Below, one piece after another: positions 27,107-34,833 of a stretch of DNA of 37,581 nucleotides. Under the pieces are notes generated by a model, which saw only the letters and a list, made by a program, of their open reading frames with translations, was not told the DNA's origin and did not search any database. Location of the stretch: contig CAKSEE010000027.1 in assembly GCA_934446455.1 (NCBI GenBank), positions 1 to 37,581 on the forward strand, written 5' to 3'. Source of the DNA: an uncultured Oscillospiraceae bacterium. GTDB taxonomy: Bacteria > Bacillota > Clostridia > Oscillospirales > Ruminococcaceae. The first letter of the stretch is position 1. Each line of letters begins with the position of its first letter. Position numbers and translations under genes: made by a program.

Positions 27107-27120
27107 ATGCCCTCCAGAAT

Positions 27121-28263
27121 CTATTTGCCAAGATACGAGTGAACGAACTCCTCCGCTTCCGCCTTTGTCGCAAGGATATCGGCAAGCGCAGGCTCTTCTA
27201 TAAAGCGCACTTTCTCAAGCGAGCGCATGACCACGCGCCCGATATCGGTAAAACGTATCTTTCCCGCAAGGAAAAGCGCTACTGCGGCTTCGTTTGCGCT
27301 GTTGACGATACACGGCGCGTTGCCCTCCCGCGCTATCGCCATTCTGGCAGCGCGCAGGCATACAAAGGTGTCCTCATCGGGTCTGTCGAACGTAAGCGCA
27401 CCCACGTCAAAGAGCGAGAGCTTTTTTGCAGGGCACGGCAGGCGCTCGGGGTACGTCAGCGCAAGCTGTATCGGCAGACGCATATCAGCGCTTCCAAGCT
27501 GCGCGATAATCGCGCCATCCTCAAACCCGACGGCGGAGTGGATAATGCTCTGCCTGTGGACAACGACCTCCACCTGCTCGGGTGAAACGTCGAACAGCCG
27601 CACCGCTTCTATAAGCTCAAGCCCCTTGTTCATAAGGGTTGCGCTGTCCGTGGTGATTTTTGCGCCCATGCTCCAGTTGGGGTGCTTTAGCGCCTGTTCG
27701 CGCGTTACGTTTTCAAGCTCGTCTGCCGTTTTGCCGAAAAAAGGGCCGCCCGAAGCGGTTAGAATGAGCTTTGCGGGGCGATTCCCCATGGCGCCCATAA
27801 GGCATTGGAATATCGCGGAATGCTCGCTGTCTATCGGCAGAAGCTCAGCGCCGAAGCGCTTTACCGCCTGCTTTACCAGCCGTCCGCCCGCAACCAGCGT
27901 TTCCTTGTTCGCGAGAGCTATGCTCCGACCCGCCTCGGCAGCCGCAAGCGTTGGCTCAAGCCCCACCATTCCAACCACCGCGTTCACGCAGCGGTAGGAA
28001 TCAAGCCGCGCAAGCTCGCACAGACCCTCCACGCCGGAAAGCACCTTTATCGGCGTGTCCGCGAGGCGCGCCTTTATGTCGGCATACGACGCTTCATCAT
28101 TAACGCACACATATTCTGGGCTGAACTCGCGCGCCTGCCGTTCAAGCAGCTGCGTATTGGTGTTCGCAGAAAGCGCCCTTACGCCGAGACCATGCGCCCT
28201 GCACACGTCAAGCGTCTGCGTCCCTATCGAACCCGTCGAGCCCAGCAGAACGATTTTCTTCAT
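27121..28263 (-). CDS. dxr: 1-deoxy-D-xylulose-5-phosphate reductoisomerase
   Basis: First committed MEP-pathway step: converts DXP to MEP using NADPH; the target of fosmidomycin. The 380-residue protein has the NADPH motif LLGSTGSIGTQTLDVC, LANKETLVAGG, the metal/substrate site PIDSEHSAIFQ, TASGGPFFG, and TTDSATLMNKGLELIEA. The frame extends to 28299, but the ATG at 28261-28263 has GGGGAG 5 nt upstream and starts exactly at MKKIVLLGSTG, so it is preferred. Confidence 0.96.
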   Translation of the reverse strand: MKKIVLLGSTGSIGTQTLDVCRAHGLGVRALSANTNTQLLERQAREFSPEYVCVNDEASYADIKARLADTPIKVLSGVEGLCELARLDSYRCVNAVVGMVGLEPTLAAAEAGRSIALANKETLVAGGRLVKQAVKRFGAELLPIDSEHSAIFQCLMGAMGNRPAKLILTASGGPFFGKTADELENVTREQALKHPNWSMGAKITTDSATLMNKGLELIEAVRLFDVSPEQVEVVVHRQSIIHSAVGFEDGAIIAQLGSADMRLPIQLALTYPERLPCPAKKLSLFDVGALTFDRPDEDTFVCLRAARMAIAREGNAPCIVNSANEAAVALFLAGKIRFTDIGRVVMRSLEKVRFIEEPALADILATKAEAEEFVHSYLGK

Positions 28264-28289
28264 AAAAACTCCCCTTATCTGACAAGCAA

Positions 28290-28313
28290 ACCCATTCACA
28301 GCGGTGAATGGGT
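28290..28313 (-). other. Perfect 10-bp hairpin between cdsA and dxr
   Basis: ACCCATTCAC pairs with GTGAATGGGT around a CGCT loop (minus strand), 7 nt after the cdsA stop, followed by the weak U-run TTGCTTG. It could end part of the transcripts or mark a processing point. Because dxr follows directly without a visible promoter, full termination here is unlikely. Confidence 0.6.
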
Positions 28314-28320
28314 AAAGCTT

Positions 28321-29151
28321 TTACATAGTGTGGTTAAGAAAATTAAACACGATATAAAGGAAAGGCGCAACGAACAGAACGCTGTCGAATCTGTCAAGAA
28401 CGCCGCCGTGTCCCGGCATTATATTGCCGAAATCCTTTACGTCGAACTGCCGCTTTATCACCGATGCGGACAGGTCGCCCAGAACACCCACGCCGCTTGC
28501 GGCCATTCCTACAGGAATCAGCACGGCATAGGACATATAAGCGCCGTCAGATATCAGCAGGTTGAATATAAGGCAATGTATAAGGCACACGACTCCGACC
28601 GTTACAATGCCGCCGATAAGCCCCTCAACAGTTTTCTTCGGGCTTATCTCGGGGCACAGCTTGTGCTTGCCGAGAAACGTTCCGACAAAATACGCGCCCG
28701 AATCGCCGAACCACGCGCAGAAAAGTGTGTAAAAGATAAGCGACACGCCAAGCAGGCGATTATCCGACGAGTACCTTATAAGAATAATGCCTGAGAGCGC
28801 AAACGGAATGAAAATTGCCGCCGCGCCGCACATAGCCATTTCTTCAAAGCGGATTTTTTTGTGACCCGCAAGCAGAAACGCAAAAAGCACGATAATAAAC
28901 GCCACAAACAGCACCGAAGCATATGGACGGAATATGTCCGAACAGAGAACTGACGGCACCAGTGCTGATACAATTATACAGTACCAGCGCATAGCCTTAT
29001 GCTTTTCGCACTTAACAGCCTTTGTAAGCTCCCACACTCCTATAGCGCCTATGAGCGATAGTACGCCGATATAAAGCCACAGGTTATCTAAAAGTATAAC
29101 CCCTACACCAAAAACAATACCAACCAAAGCAGAAAGAATTCTTGTGAGCAT
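28321..29151 (-). CDS. cdsA: Phosphatidate cytidylyltransferase
   Basis: Makes CDP-diacylglycerol from phosphatidate and CTP, the branch point of phospholipid synthesis, in the membrane. The 276-residue protein has about seven to eight hydrophobic segments and the CDP-DAG synthase signature near the C-terminus, SASVIKRQFDVKDFGNIMPG then HGGVLDRFDS, together with WFGDSGAYFVGTFLGKHKL. Position between uppS and dxr is the usual one. Confidence 0.95.
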   Translation of the reverse strand: MLTRILSALVGIVFGVGVILLDNLWLYIGVLSLIGAIGVWELTKAVKCEKHKAMRWYCIIVSALVPSVLCSDIFRPYASVLFVAFIIVLFAFLLAGHKKIRFEEMAMCGAAAIFIPFALSGIILIRYSSDNRLLGVSLIFYTLFCAWFGDSGAYFVGTFLGKHKLCPEISPKKTVEGLIGGIVTVGVVCLIHCLIFNLLISDGAYMSYAVLIPVGMAASGVGVLGDLSASVIKRQFDVKDFGNIMPGHGGVLDRFDSVLFVAPFLYIVFNFLNHTM

Positions 29152-29207
29152 AAAATTCCTTTCTACTGAATACGGTTCAAAAACGGGAAATGCCCAAAGT
29201 ATACGGC

Positions 29208-29912
29208 TTACAATCCGCCGAATCTGCGGCTGCGCCCCTCGTAGACTTCTATCGCGTATTCAAGCTCTTTCTTTGTGAAATCGGGCCAGAGAACGTCCAT
29301 AAAGACGAACTCGGCATACGCCGCCTGCCATATGAGAAAGTTCGACAGCCGCTGTTCGCCGCTGGGTCTTATCACAAGGTCAAGCGGAGGCATCATTGAC
29401 GTATAAAGCCGCCTGCTGATTTCCGTCTCGTCTATATCCGTGACTGACAGCCTGCCCGCAGCACAGTCTGCTGCAATGCTGCGGCATACGGACGTAATTT
29501 CCGCCCTGCCGCCGTAGTTGAGCGCAATACCCGCGATGAACCCGTCGTTCTTTTCCGACGTCTGCATAATATCCAGCAGGTCCGCCTGAATGTCAGGCTC
29601 GAAAGCGGAGATATCGCCCAGTATCACTATACGGATATTTTCCTTTGTATATGCGCGAATGTCGGCAATATATCTGCGCAGAAGATTCATTATCCCTCGC
29701 ACCTCGTCCTCGGGGCGCGACCAGTTCTCCGTGGAGAACGCGTAGAACGTTGCGCATTCCACGCCAAGCTCCCTGCACCAGTTTATTGCCTTTTTGAACA
29801 CGGCAGCGCCCTCGCGGTGACCCATATTACGCGGAAGCCCACGCTTTTTAGCCCACCTGCCGTTGCCGTCCATTATAAAGCCGATATGTCTCGGCACTGC
29901 ACCGTTAGGCAT
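29208..29912 (-). CDS. uppS: Isoprenyl transferase (undecaprenyl diphosphate synthase)
   Basis: Condenses isopentenyl diphosphate units onto farnesyl diphosphate to make the C55 lipid carrier for cell-wall synthesis. The 234-residue cis-prenyltransferase has the catalytic Asp in GFIMDGNGRWAKKRGLPR, FYAFSTENWSRP, and the diphosphate/IPP site IRPSGEQRLSNFLIWQAAYA. Its ATG overlaps the frr stop (ATGA), so the two are translationally coupled. Confidence 0.96.
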   Translation of the reverse strand: MPNGAVPRHIGFIMDGNGRWAKKRGLPRNMGHREGAAVFKKAINWCRELGVECATFYAFSTENWSRPEDEVRGIMNLLRRYIADIRAYTKENIRIVILGDISAFEPDIQADLLDIMQTSEKNDGFIAGIALNYGGRAEITSVCRSIAADCAAGRLSVTDIDETEISRRLYTSMMPPLDLVIRPSGEQRLSNFLIWQAAYAEFVFMDVLWPDFTKKELEYAIEVYEGRSRRFGGL

Positions 29913-30466
29913 CAGATCGCCATGATCTCCTTTTCCTTGTCGGCGCAGATGTTGTCGATATCCTCGATGAACTTGTCGGTATGCTTCTGAACCTTCTTCT
30001 CTGCCTCCTTAATGTCGTCCTCGGTTATCTCGTTAGCCTTTTTCTTAGCCTTAAGCTTATCCATAGCGTCGCGGCGAACATTTCTTACGGCAACCTTGCC
30101 TTCTTCGCAATACTTGCTTATGGTCTTGCAAAGCTCTTTTCTGCGCTCCTCGGTAAGCTGCGGGAACATGATCCTGAGCACTCTGCCGTCGTTTGTGGGG
30201 TTAATGCCAAGGTCGCTTGCCTGTATAGCCTTTTCAATCGCCTTGAGCATAGAAGCGTCGTACGGCTGCACAACGAGAATGCGCGCCTCAGATACGGAAA
30301 CGGAAGCCATCTGGTTTATGGGAGTAGCTGTGCCGTAATAATCAACGCTTATCTTGTCAAGCACAGCGGGATTGGCTCTGCCCGCGCGGATAGTAGCAAG
30401 CTCGCTTTCAAGGGAAGCTACGCACTTGCCCATTTTTTCCTTGCAGGTATCGAGAATTTCTTTCAT
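29912..30466 (-). CDS. frr: Ribosome recycling factor
   Basis: Splits post-termination ribosomes together with EF-G. The 184-residue protein has the typical tRNA-shaped RRF sequence: IRAGRANPAVLDKISVDYYG, then QPYDASMLKAIEKAI and GRVLRIMFPQLTEERRKEL, with the long C-terminal helix. It lies 42 nt after pyrH, the near-universal neighbour. Confidence 0.97.
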   Translation of the reverse strand: MKEILDTCKEKMGKCVASLESELATIRAGRANPAVLDKISVDYYGTATPINQMASVSVSEARILVVQPYDASMLKAIEKAIQASDLGINPTNDGRVLRIMFPQLTEERRKELCKTISKYCEEGKVAVRNVRRDAMDKLKAKKKANEITEDDIKEAEKKVQKHTDKFIEDIDNICADKEKEIMAI

Positions 30467-30508
30467 ATCGGTTCTCCTGTTCTGTGATGTTATTTTAAGC
30501 CGGAAGCC

Positions 30509-31237
30509 TTAAGGCTTGTGTTTTGTGACCAGTGTGCCGACGCTCTTGCCCATAACGGCGTCGTAGATATTGTCGGGTCTGTCAAGGTTGAATACTATTA
30601 TCGGGATATTATTCTCGGTGCAGATAGCAGCTGCTGCGCTGTCCATGACCTGAAGCTTCTTTACAAGAATGTCATGGTGAGTGATAACGTCGTACTTTAC
30701 AGCGTCGGGGAACTTCTTGGGGTCCTTGTCGTAAATGCCGTCTACCATGGTTGCCTTCAAGATTATATCTGCGCCAAGCTCCGCCGCTCTCAGCGAAGCC
30801 GCAGAATCCGTTGAGAAGAACGGATTGCCCGTGCCGCACCCGAAAATGACTACCCTGCCCTTTTCAAGGTGACGAATCGCCTTGCCGAGAATGAACGGCT
30901 CTGCGACCTGCTGCATGGTTATCGCCGTCTGAACGCGCACCGTAACGCCCTGCTTTTCAAGGACGTCAGCTACTGCAAGCGCGTTCATCGTTGTTGCAAG
31001 CATACCTATATGGTCTGCGCGAGCCCTGTCCATGCCCTCCGAGCTTCTGCCGCGCCAGAAGTTGCCGCCGCCGACAACTATACCTATCTGCGCGCCCGCG
31101 TCAACGCACTTTTTTATGCTCTTGCATATATGCTCAATAGTGGGCATATCAAGGCCGCTTTCCTTGCCGCCCGCAAGCGCCTCACCGCTGAGTTTCAGCA
31201 GAACGCGCTTGTACTTAAGGCTTTCCGAATCGCTCAT
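30509..31237 (-). CDS. pyrH: UMP kinase
   Basis: Phosphorylates UMP to UDP; bacterial hexameric amino-acid-kinase-fold enzyme, generally inhibited by UTP. The 242-residue protein has [39 protein letters not shown], and the ATP-site segment [14 protein letters not shown]. The usual upstream neighbours rpsB-tsf are absent; hom lies 21 nt upstream instead. Confidence 0.96.
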   Translation of the reverse strand: MSDSESLKYKRVLLKLSGEALAGGKESGLDMPTIEHICKSIKKCVDAGAQIGIVVGGGNFWRGRSSEGMDRARADHIGMLATTMNALAVADVLEKQGVTVRVQTAITMQQVAEPFILGKAIRHLEKGRVVIFGCGTGNPFFSTDSAASLRAAELGADIILKATMVDGIYDKDPKKFPDAVKYDVITHHDILVKKLQVMDSAAAAICTENNIPIIVFNLDRPDNIYDAVMGKSVGTLVTKHKP

Positions 31238-31258
31238 TTCTCTTACCTCCGAACCTTA

Positions 31259-32500
31259 TCAATAGTCAAGAACGCGAATCCTGCCAAGGATCTCCGCGCC
31301 GTCGGCCACCTTGGCACAAGCGTCAGCAGCGTCCTTTTCGGACATGACCCCTGTGATGAAGGCAAGCTCGTTTTCGGGCTGCTTTTTGGCAGAAAGGTAC
31401 TCGACATCGCCGAAAACAGCCTTGATGACCGCCTTCGTTACGTCTGTATTATCCGCGCGCAGCCTTATGTAATCCGCACAGCGGAACTCGTCAAAGCTCT
31501 TTATAAAGTCCTGAGCGCTGTCAGCCCATGTAAGCGACCTGCTTGTACCCGAATGCTTGACAGCGGAAATTATATCGGAAACGACCGCGCTTGCCGTGGG
31601 GAGCATACCCGCGCCCTTTCCGTAGAATACAACGTCGCCCGTAGCGTCGCCGCGAACAAGTATAGCGTTGAATACATCGTTTACGCCTGCAAGCTGGCTG
31701 TCGTCCTTAATAACCGCAGGGAAAACGCCTATGGAAATCATGCCGCCGTCCTCGCGCTTTGCGCAGCCTATAAGCTTTATTTTCGCGTCGTAGCTGCCGA
31801 CATACTCAACGTCCTCGAGGGTGATCCCGGTGATACCCTCTGTATGAACGCTCTCGGGGTAAACGTGCTTTCCGAAAGCAAGAGAAGCAAGTATGCATAT
31901 CTTTCGGCACGCATCGTGCCCGTCAACGTCTGCGGAGGGGTTCCTCTCGGCATATCCGAGCCGCTGCGCGGTTGCAAGCGCGTCGTCAAAGCTCATGCCG
32001 TCGCGTATCATCTTTGTAAGGATAAAGTTTGTCGTTCCGTTAAGGATGCCCGCAATCTCGTCTATCTCGTTTGCGGAAAGGCAGGTGTGCAGCGGCTTTA
32101 TTATAGGTATGCCGCCGCACACGCTCGCCTCGAAAAAGAAGTTAACGTTCTTTTCCTTTGCGATAGCAAGAAGCTCCGCGCCCTTTGCCGCAACAAGCTC
32201 CTTGTTGGACGTTACAACGCTCTTACCCGCAAGAAGCGAAGATTTCACGAAGTCATACGCCGGTTTAAGTCCGCCGATAACCTCGGTAACAACGCTTATT
32301 TCAGGGTCGTTGAGTATAATGCTGAAGTCCTTTACGAATTTGTCCTGATAGGGGCTGTCCGGGAAATCCCTCAGGTCAAGAATATACTTGATATCAAGCT
32401 CCTGTCCTGCTTTTTCTTCAAGGCTCTTTTTGTTTTTATAGAACACCTCGACAGTACCCGAGCCAACTATACCATAGCCCAGAACGGCAATCTTTGCCAT
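31259..32500 (-). CDS. hom: Homoserine dehydrogenase
   Basis: Reduces aspartate semialdehyde to homoserine with NAD(P)H, the shared step towards threonine and methionine. The 413-residue protein has the Rossmann motif VLGYGIVGSGTVEV, the catalytic region SNKELVAAKGAELL, GGIPIIKPLHTCL, the GILNGTTNFILTKM segment and DVDGHDACRKICILA with the catalytic Lys. A C-terminal ACT-like domain of about 75 residues may give threonine feedback. The frame is open to 32557, but the ATG at 32498-32500 is 8 nt after a GGAAG and starts at MAKIAVLGYG. It is the first gene of the run to polC. Confidence 0.94.
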   Translation of the reverse strand: MAKIAVLGYGIVGSGTVEVFYKNKKSLEEKAGQELDIKYILDLRDFPDSPYQDKFVKDFSIILNDPEISVVTEVIGGLKPAYDFVKSSLLAGKSVVTSNKELVAAKGAELLAIAKEKNVNFFFEASVCGGIPIIKPLHTCLSANEIDEIAGILNGTTNFILTKMIRDGMSFDDALATAQRLGYAERNPSADVDGHDACRKICILASLAFGKHVYPESVHTEGITGITLEDVEYVGSYDAKIKLIGCAKREDGGMISIGVFPAVIKDDSQLAGVNDVFNAILVRGDATGDVVFYGKGAGMLPTASAVVSDIISAVKHSGTSRSLTWADSAQDFIKSFDEFRCADYIRLRADNTDVTKAVIKAVFGDVEYLSAKKQPENELAFITGVMSEKDAADACAKVADGAEILGRIRVLDY

Positions 32501-32549
32501 AGAAAACTTCCTTTCGTTTGTGGAATGAGTTATCTTTATTATTGTACCA

Positions 32550-32618
32550 AGCCGCATGGCTCAGTATAAATATCCCGAAAATGCACTTTGCGCAGGGCAT
32601 AAGCATACCGCACGCAAA
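32550..32618 (-). other. Structured leader of hom: two hairpins
   Basis: The ~125-nt leader of hom can fold into a two-part hairpin (TTTGCG/CGCAAA plus GGTAT/ATGCC, 32587-32618) and a small tetraloop hairpin (AGCC-ATGC-GGCT, 32550-32561). It matches no riboswitch I recognise, and no U-run follows. Confidence 0.4.
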
Positions 32619-32632
32619 TACGCCTTTCATCT

Positions 32633-32661
32633 ATTATAACACAAGCGTCGCCTTTTTTCAA
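32633..32661 (-). promoter_or_regulatory. SigA-type promoter of hom and the pyrH-polC cluster
   Basis: Minus-strand TTGAAA (32656-32661) and TATAAT (32633-32638) with a 17-nt spacer. Start near 32626. No other strong promoter is evident between here and hisZ, so it may drive the whole nine-gene run. Confidence 0.85.
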
Positions 32662-32761
32662 GGGGTTTTTATGCGCGCCGAAAATTTTAGTCCGATTTAG
32701 CAATACAGAGTAAGCTTTCCTGCAAAGAAAGCCGCGCGGGCAAATTTATGCATCTGCACGC

Positions 32762-32793
32762 CACGCCCCCGCATCATCTAACGCGGGGGCGTG
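32762..32793 (-). terminator. Strong hairpin at the 3' end of xylB, probable terminator
   Basis: CACGCCCCCGC pairs perfectly with GCGGGGGCGTG (11 bp, 10-nt loop), starting 11 nt after the xylB stop. There is no U-run on either strand, so if it ends transcription it is not a textbook intrinsic terminator; it may protect the mRNA 3' end. Confidence 0.55.
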
Positions 32794-32804
32794 AATATGC
32801 CGTA

Positions 32805-34328
32805 TCAAAGCTCTGCAAGCGCCTCGAAGCTCTGCTTCATTGCGGGGTAGAGCTTTCTGTAAAGCCGGTATACGCGCTCGTACTGCCCGATGTTCTCGGG
32901 GACAGGCTCCTGCACCTTTTCGGGCTTGATTACAGCCGCGCACGCCTCGGGAACGCTGCTGTATATTCCTGCGCCGACAGCCGCCAGAAGCGCAACGCCG
33001 AGCGCGGGGCCTTCCTTGTTGAGCGTGGTCTTTACCTTGCAGCCGTAAAGATCCGCAAGCATCTGACGCCAGAGCGGTGAAGTTCCTCCGCCGCCGCACG
33101 CCATCATGTCGCTTACGTTTATGTTCATCTCGCGCATAACCTCAACGCAGTCGCGCAGGGAGTAGCTAACGCCCTCCATTACGGCGCGGAGCATATCCTT
33201 TTTCTTGTGCATTGCGCTGAGTCCGAAGAACACGCCACGAGCATTGGGGTCGAGGTGCGGCGTTCTCTCGCCGTTAAGGTAGGGCATATAAAGCAGACGA
33301 TTTGCACCGATAGGAACGCTTCCCGCTTCCTTATCCATAATGTAGTACGGGTCAACGCCCATGCCGAGCGCCGTTTCCATCTCCGCCCACGCAAAGTTGT
33401 CCCTGAACCACTTGAGCGAAAGTCCCGCAGACTGCGTTACGCCCATAACGTGCCAGCAATTGGGAACCGCGCAGCAGAACGTGTGCACCCTGCCCTTCTT
33501 GTCAATCGAAATATCAGAAGTATGCGCGAATACAACGCCGCTCGAGCCTATAGTCGTGAACGCCTTGCCGTCCTCAACAACGCCCGTGCCGACAGCGGCG
33601 GCAGCGTTATCGCCCGCGCCGCCCACAACGGGCGTGCCCGCCTTAAGCCCCGTAAGCTCCGCGGTACGCGCGGTTATCTGTCCTGTTATCTCGGGCGACT
33701 CGTAAACCTTCGCGAGCAGCCCCTTGTCGATGCCGAGCTTTGTCAGCACCTCGTCGCTCCAGCAGCGGTTGGGGATATCAAGCAGTTGCATTCCCGAAGC
33801 GTCGGATACCTCCGTTGCAAACTCGCCCGTAAGCATGAATCTTATGTAGTCCTTGGGCAGAAGAATGTGGCGGCAGCGCTCGTAATTCTCGGGTTCGTTG
33901 TTCTTTACCCACATTATCTTTGCAGCCGTAAAGCCTGTGATAGCCGGGTTTGCGGTGATGTCTACAAGCCTGTCGGCGCCCACCTTGTCGGTGATCTCGG
34001 CAACCTCTTTTGCGGTACGCTGGTCGCACCATATAATGGAACGGCGGATAGGCCTGTTGTCCGCGTCAAGCATGACAAGCCCGTGCATCTGTCCGGAAAG
34101 ACCGATACCCTTTATCTCCTCCGCGGGAACGCCGCTCTGTGCGATAACGTCCTTGATTCCGTTTACAGAAGCGTTCCACCAGTCGAGCGGCTCCTGCTCC
34201 GCATAGCCGTTCTGCGGGGTATAAAGCGGGTATTCATAGGTCGCAGAGGAAACGGGGGTGCCGTCCTCCGAGAAAAGCACGGTTTTCGTGCCTGATGTGC
34301 CGATATCAACGCCAAGAATGTAAGCCAT
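32805..34328 (-). CDS. xylB: Xylulokinase
   Basis: FGGY-family kinase that phosphorylates D-xylulose to xylulose-5-phosphate, feeding the pentose phosphate pathway. The 507-residue protein has the phosphate-1 motif LGVDIGTSGTKTVLF, the xylulokinase-type GLSGQMHGLVMLD, SIIWCDQRT, the catalytic Asp in SDASGMQLLDI, GAGDNAAAAVGTG, and the late MACGGGGTSPLWRQM. The frame runs upstream to 34526 through the repeat element, but AAAGGAG lies 9 nt before the ATG at 34326-34328, which starts at the conserved MAYILGVDIG. No xylA or sugar transporter is in view. Expression is likely repressed by glucose through the cre-like site at its start point. Confidence 0.94.
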   Translation of the reverse strand: MAYILGVDIGTSGTKTVLFSEDGTPVSSATYEYPLYTPQNGYAEQEPLDWWNASVNGIKDVIAQSGVPAEEIKGIGLSGQMHGLVMLDADNRPIRRSIIWCDQRTAKEVAEITDKVGADRLVDITANPAITGFTAAKIMWVKNNEPENYERCRHILLPKDYIRFMLTGEFATEVSDASGMQLLDIPNRCWSDEVLTKLGIDKGLLAKVYESPEITGQITARTAELTGLKAGTPVVGGAGDNAAAAVGTGVVEDGKAFTTIGSSGVVFAHTSDISIDKKGRVHTFCCAVPNCWHVMGVTQSAGLSLKWFRDNFAWAEMETALGMGVDPYYIMDKEAGSVPIGANRLLYMPYLNGERTPHLDPNARGVFFGLSAMHKKKDMLRAVMEGVSYSLRDCVEVMREMNINVSDMMACGGGGTSPLWRQMLADLYGCKVKTTLNKEGPALGVALLAAVGAGIYSSVPEACAAVIKPEKVQEPVPENIGQYERVYRLYRKLYPAMKQSFEALAEL

Positions 34329-34403
34329 AGCCCTGTTCTCCTTTACAGATATTGTCATGCACCGATACAGCAGTTTCTGCATAAGTGACAATGAAAACGC
34401 AGC

Positions 34404-34583
34404 CTGTCGAAAAAGTCCATCTTGCCCGCGTATGCGGGCTTTGAAATCACTTTTTTGCCTCGGGCTTCCCGAGGCAAAAAATTCTTTTATCCGCACAAGT
34501 GTGTACGCGACGCTGCGCTTACGCAACCGTGCGCGCAGGGCGGATGCTTCGGCGGAAAACCCCCGTATGGGGGTTTTTCGACG
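34404..34583. repeat. Hairpin-rich MITE-like repeat in the xylB leader
   Basis: A ~180-bp non-coding element bounded by short inverted repeats (TGTCGAAAAA at 34405-34414, TTTTTCGAC at 34574-34582). Inside are three perfect hairpins: GCCCGC-GTAT-GCGGGC (34424-34439), a 14-bp stem TTTTTTGCCTCGGG-CTT (34451-34481), and AAAACCCCC-GTAT-GGGGGTTTT (34556-34577). The right half (34513-34548) is repeated, inverted, at 37542-37577. It lies between the xylB promoter and the xylB gene. Three kinds of hairpin in one leader could slow or end transcription. Confidence 0.75.
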
Positions 34584-34590
34584 GTCTGAA

Positions 34591-34641
34591 TGAAAACGTT
34601 TTTATATTCTTGATTTTAATACATTTTGTCCGATTTGTCAA
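34591..34641 (-). promoter_or_regulatory. xylB promoter with cre-like CcpA site
   Basis: Minus-strand TTGACA (34636-34641) and TAAAAT (34613-34618) with a 17-nt spacer; start near 34606. Immediately downstream, TGAAAACGTTTTTA (34591-34604) matches the catabolite-responsive element TGWAANCGNTNWCA in all but one fixed position. A CcpA site overlapping the start blocks initiation, consistent with carbon catabolite repression of a pentose gene. The match is seen; binding is inferred. Confidence 0.75.
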
Positions 34642-34698
34642 GGGGGATTCTGAAAATGTAAATATATTTTCAATAACCGCAAAAATTTTATAGGGCTA

Positions 34699-34727
34699 TT
34701 GCAAAATCAAAAAAAGTGTGTTATAAT
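34699..34727 (+). promoter_or_regulatory. SigA-type promoter of the sugar-sensor GGDEF gene
   Basis: TTGCAA (34699-34704) and TATAAT (34722-34727), 17 nt apart, divergent from xylB. Just after the start point, TAAAAACGTATTTA (34744-34757) is a symmetrical, weak cre-like sequence with three mismatches to consensus. Confidence 0.85.
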
Positions 34728-34833
34728 AGCAATAAGTATTCGATAAAAACGTATTTAGCCATACCTTTTACATATGCAGCAATATTCCACAATGAAAGGG
34801 TGATACGCTCTGCTTAACGGAAAGAAAATTATT

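Noticed and set aside
30869..32569. Long plus-strand open frame opposite hom and pyrH
   Set aside because: The opposite strand encodes well-conserved enzymes. Codons rich in GC at the third position create long antisense frames; the product resembles nothing. The same applies to plus-strand frames opposite polC (23102-24502), the M18 gene (5637-6809) and hisF (13334-14377).
32436..32630. Short frame in the hom leader starting MKGVFACGMLMPCAKC, considered as a methionine/cysteine leader peptide
   Set aside because: It starts within a few nt of the predicted transcription start with no ribosome-binding site, runs into hom out of frame, and no terminator/antiterminator pair is visible.
34329..34526. 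N-terminal extension of xylulokinase
   Set aside because: The extra residues are encoded by the leader and inserted repeat, have no family match, and a good ribosome-binding site precedes the internal ATG at the conserved MAYILGVDIG.
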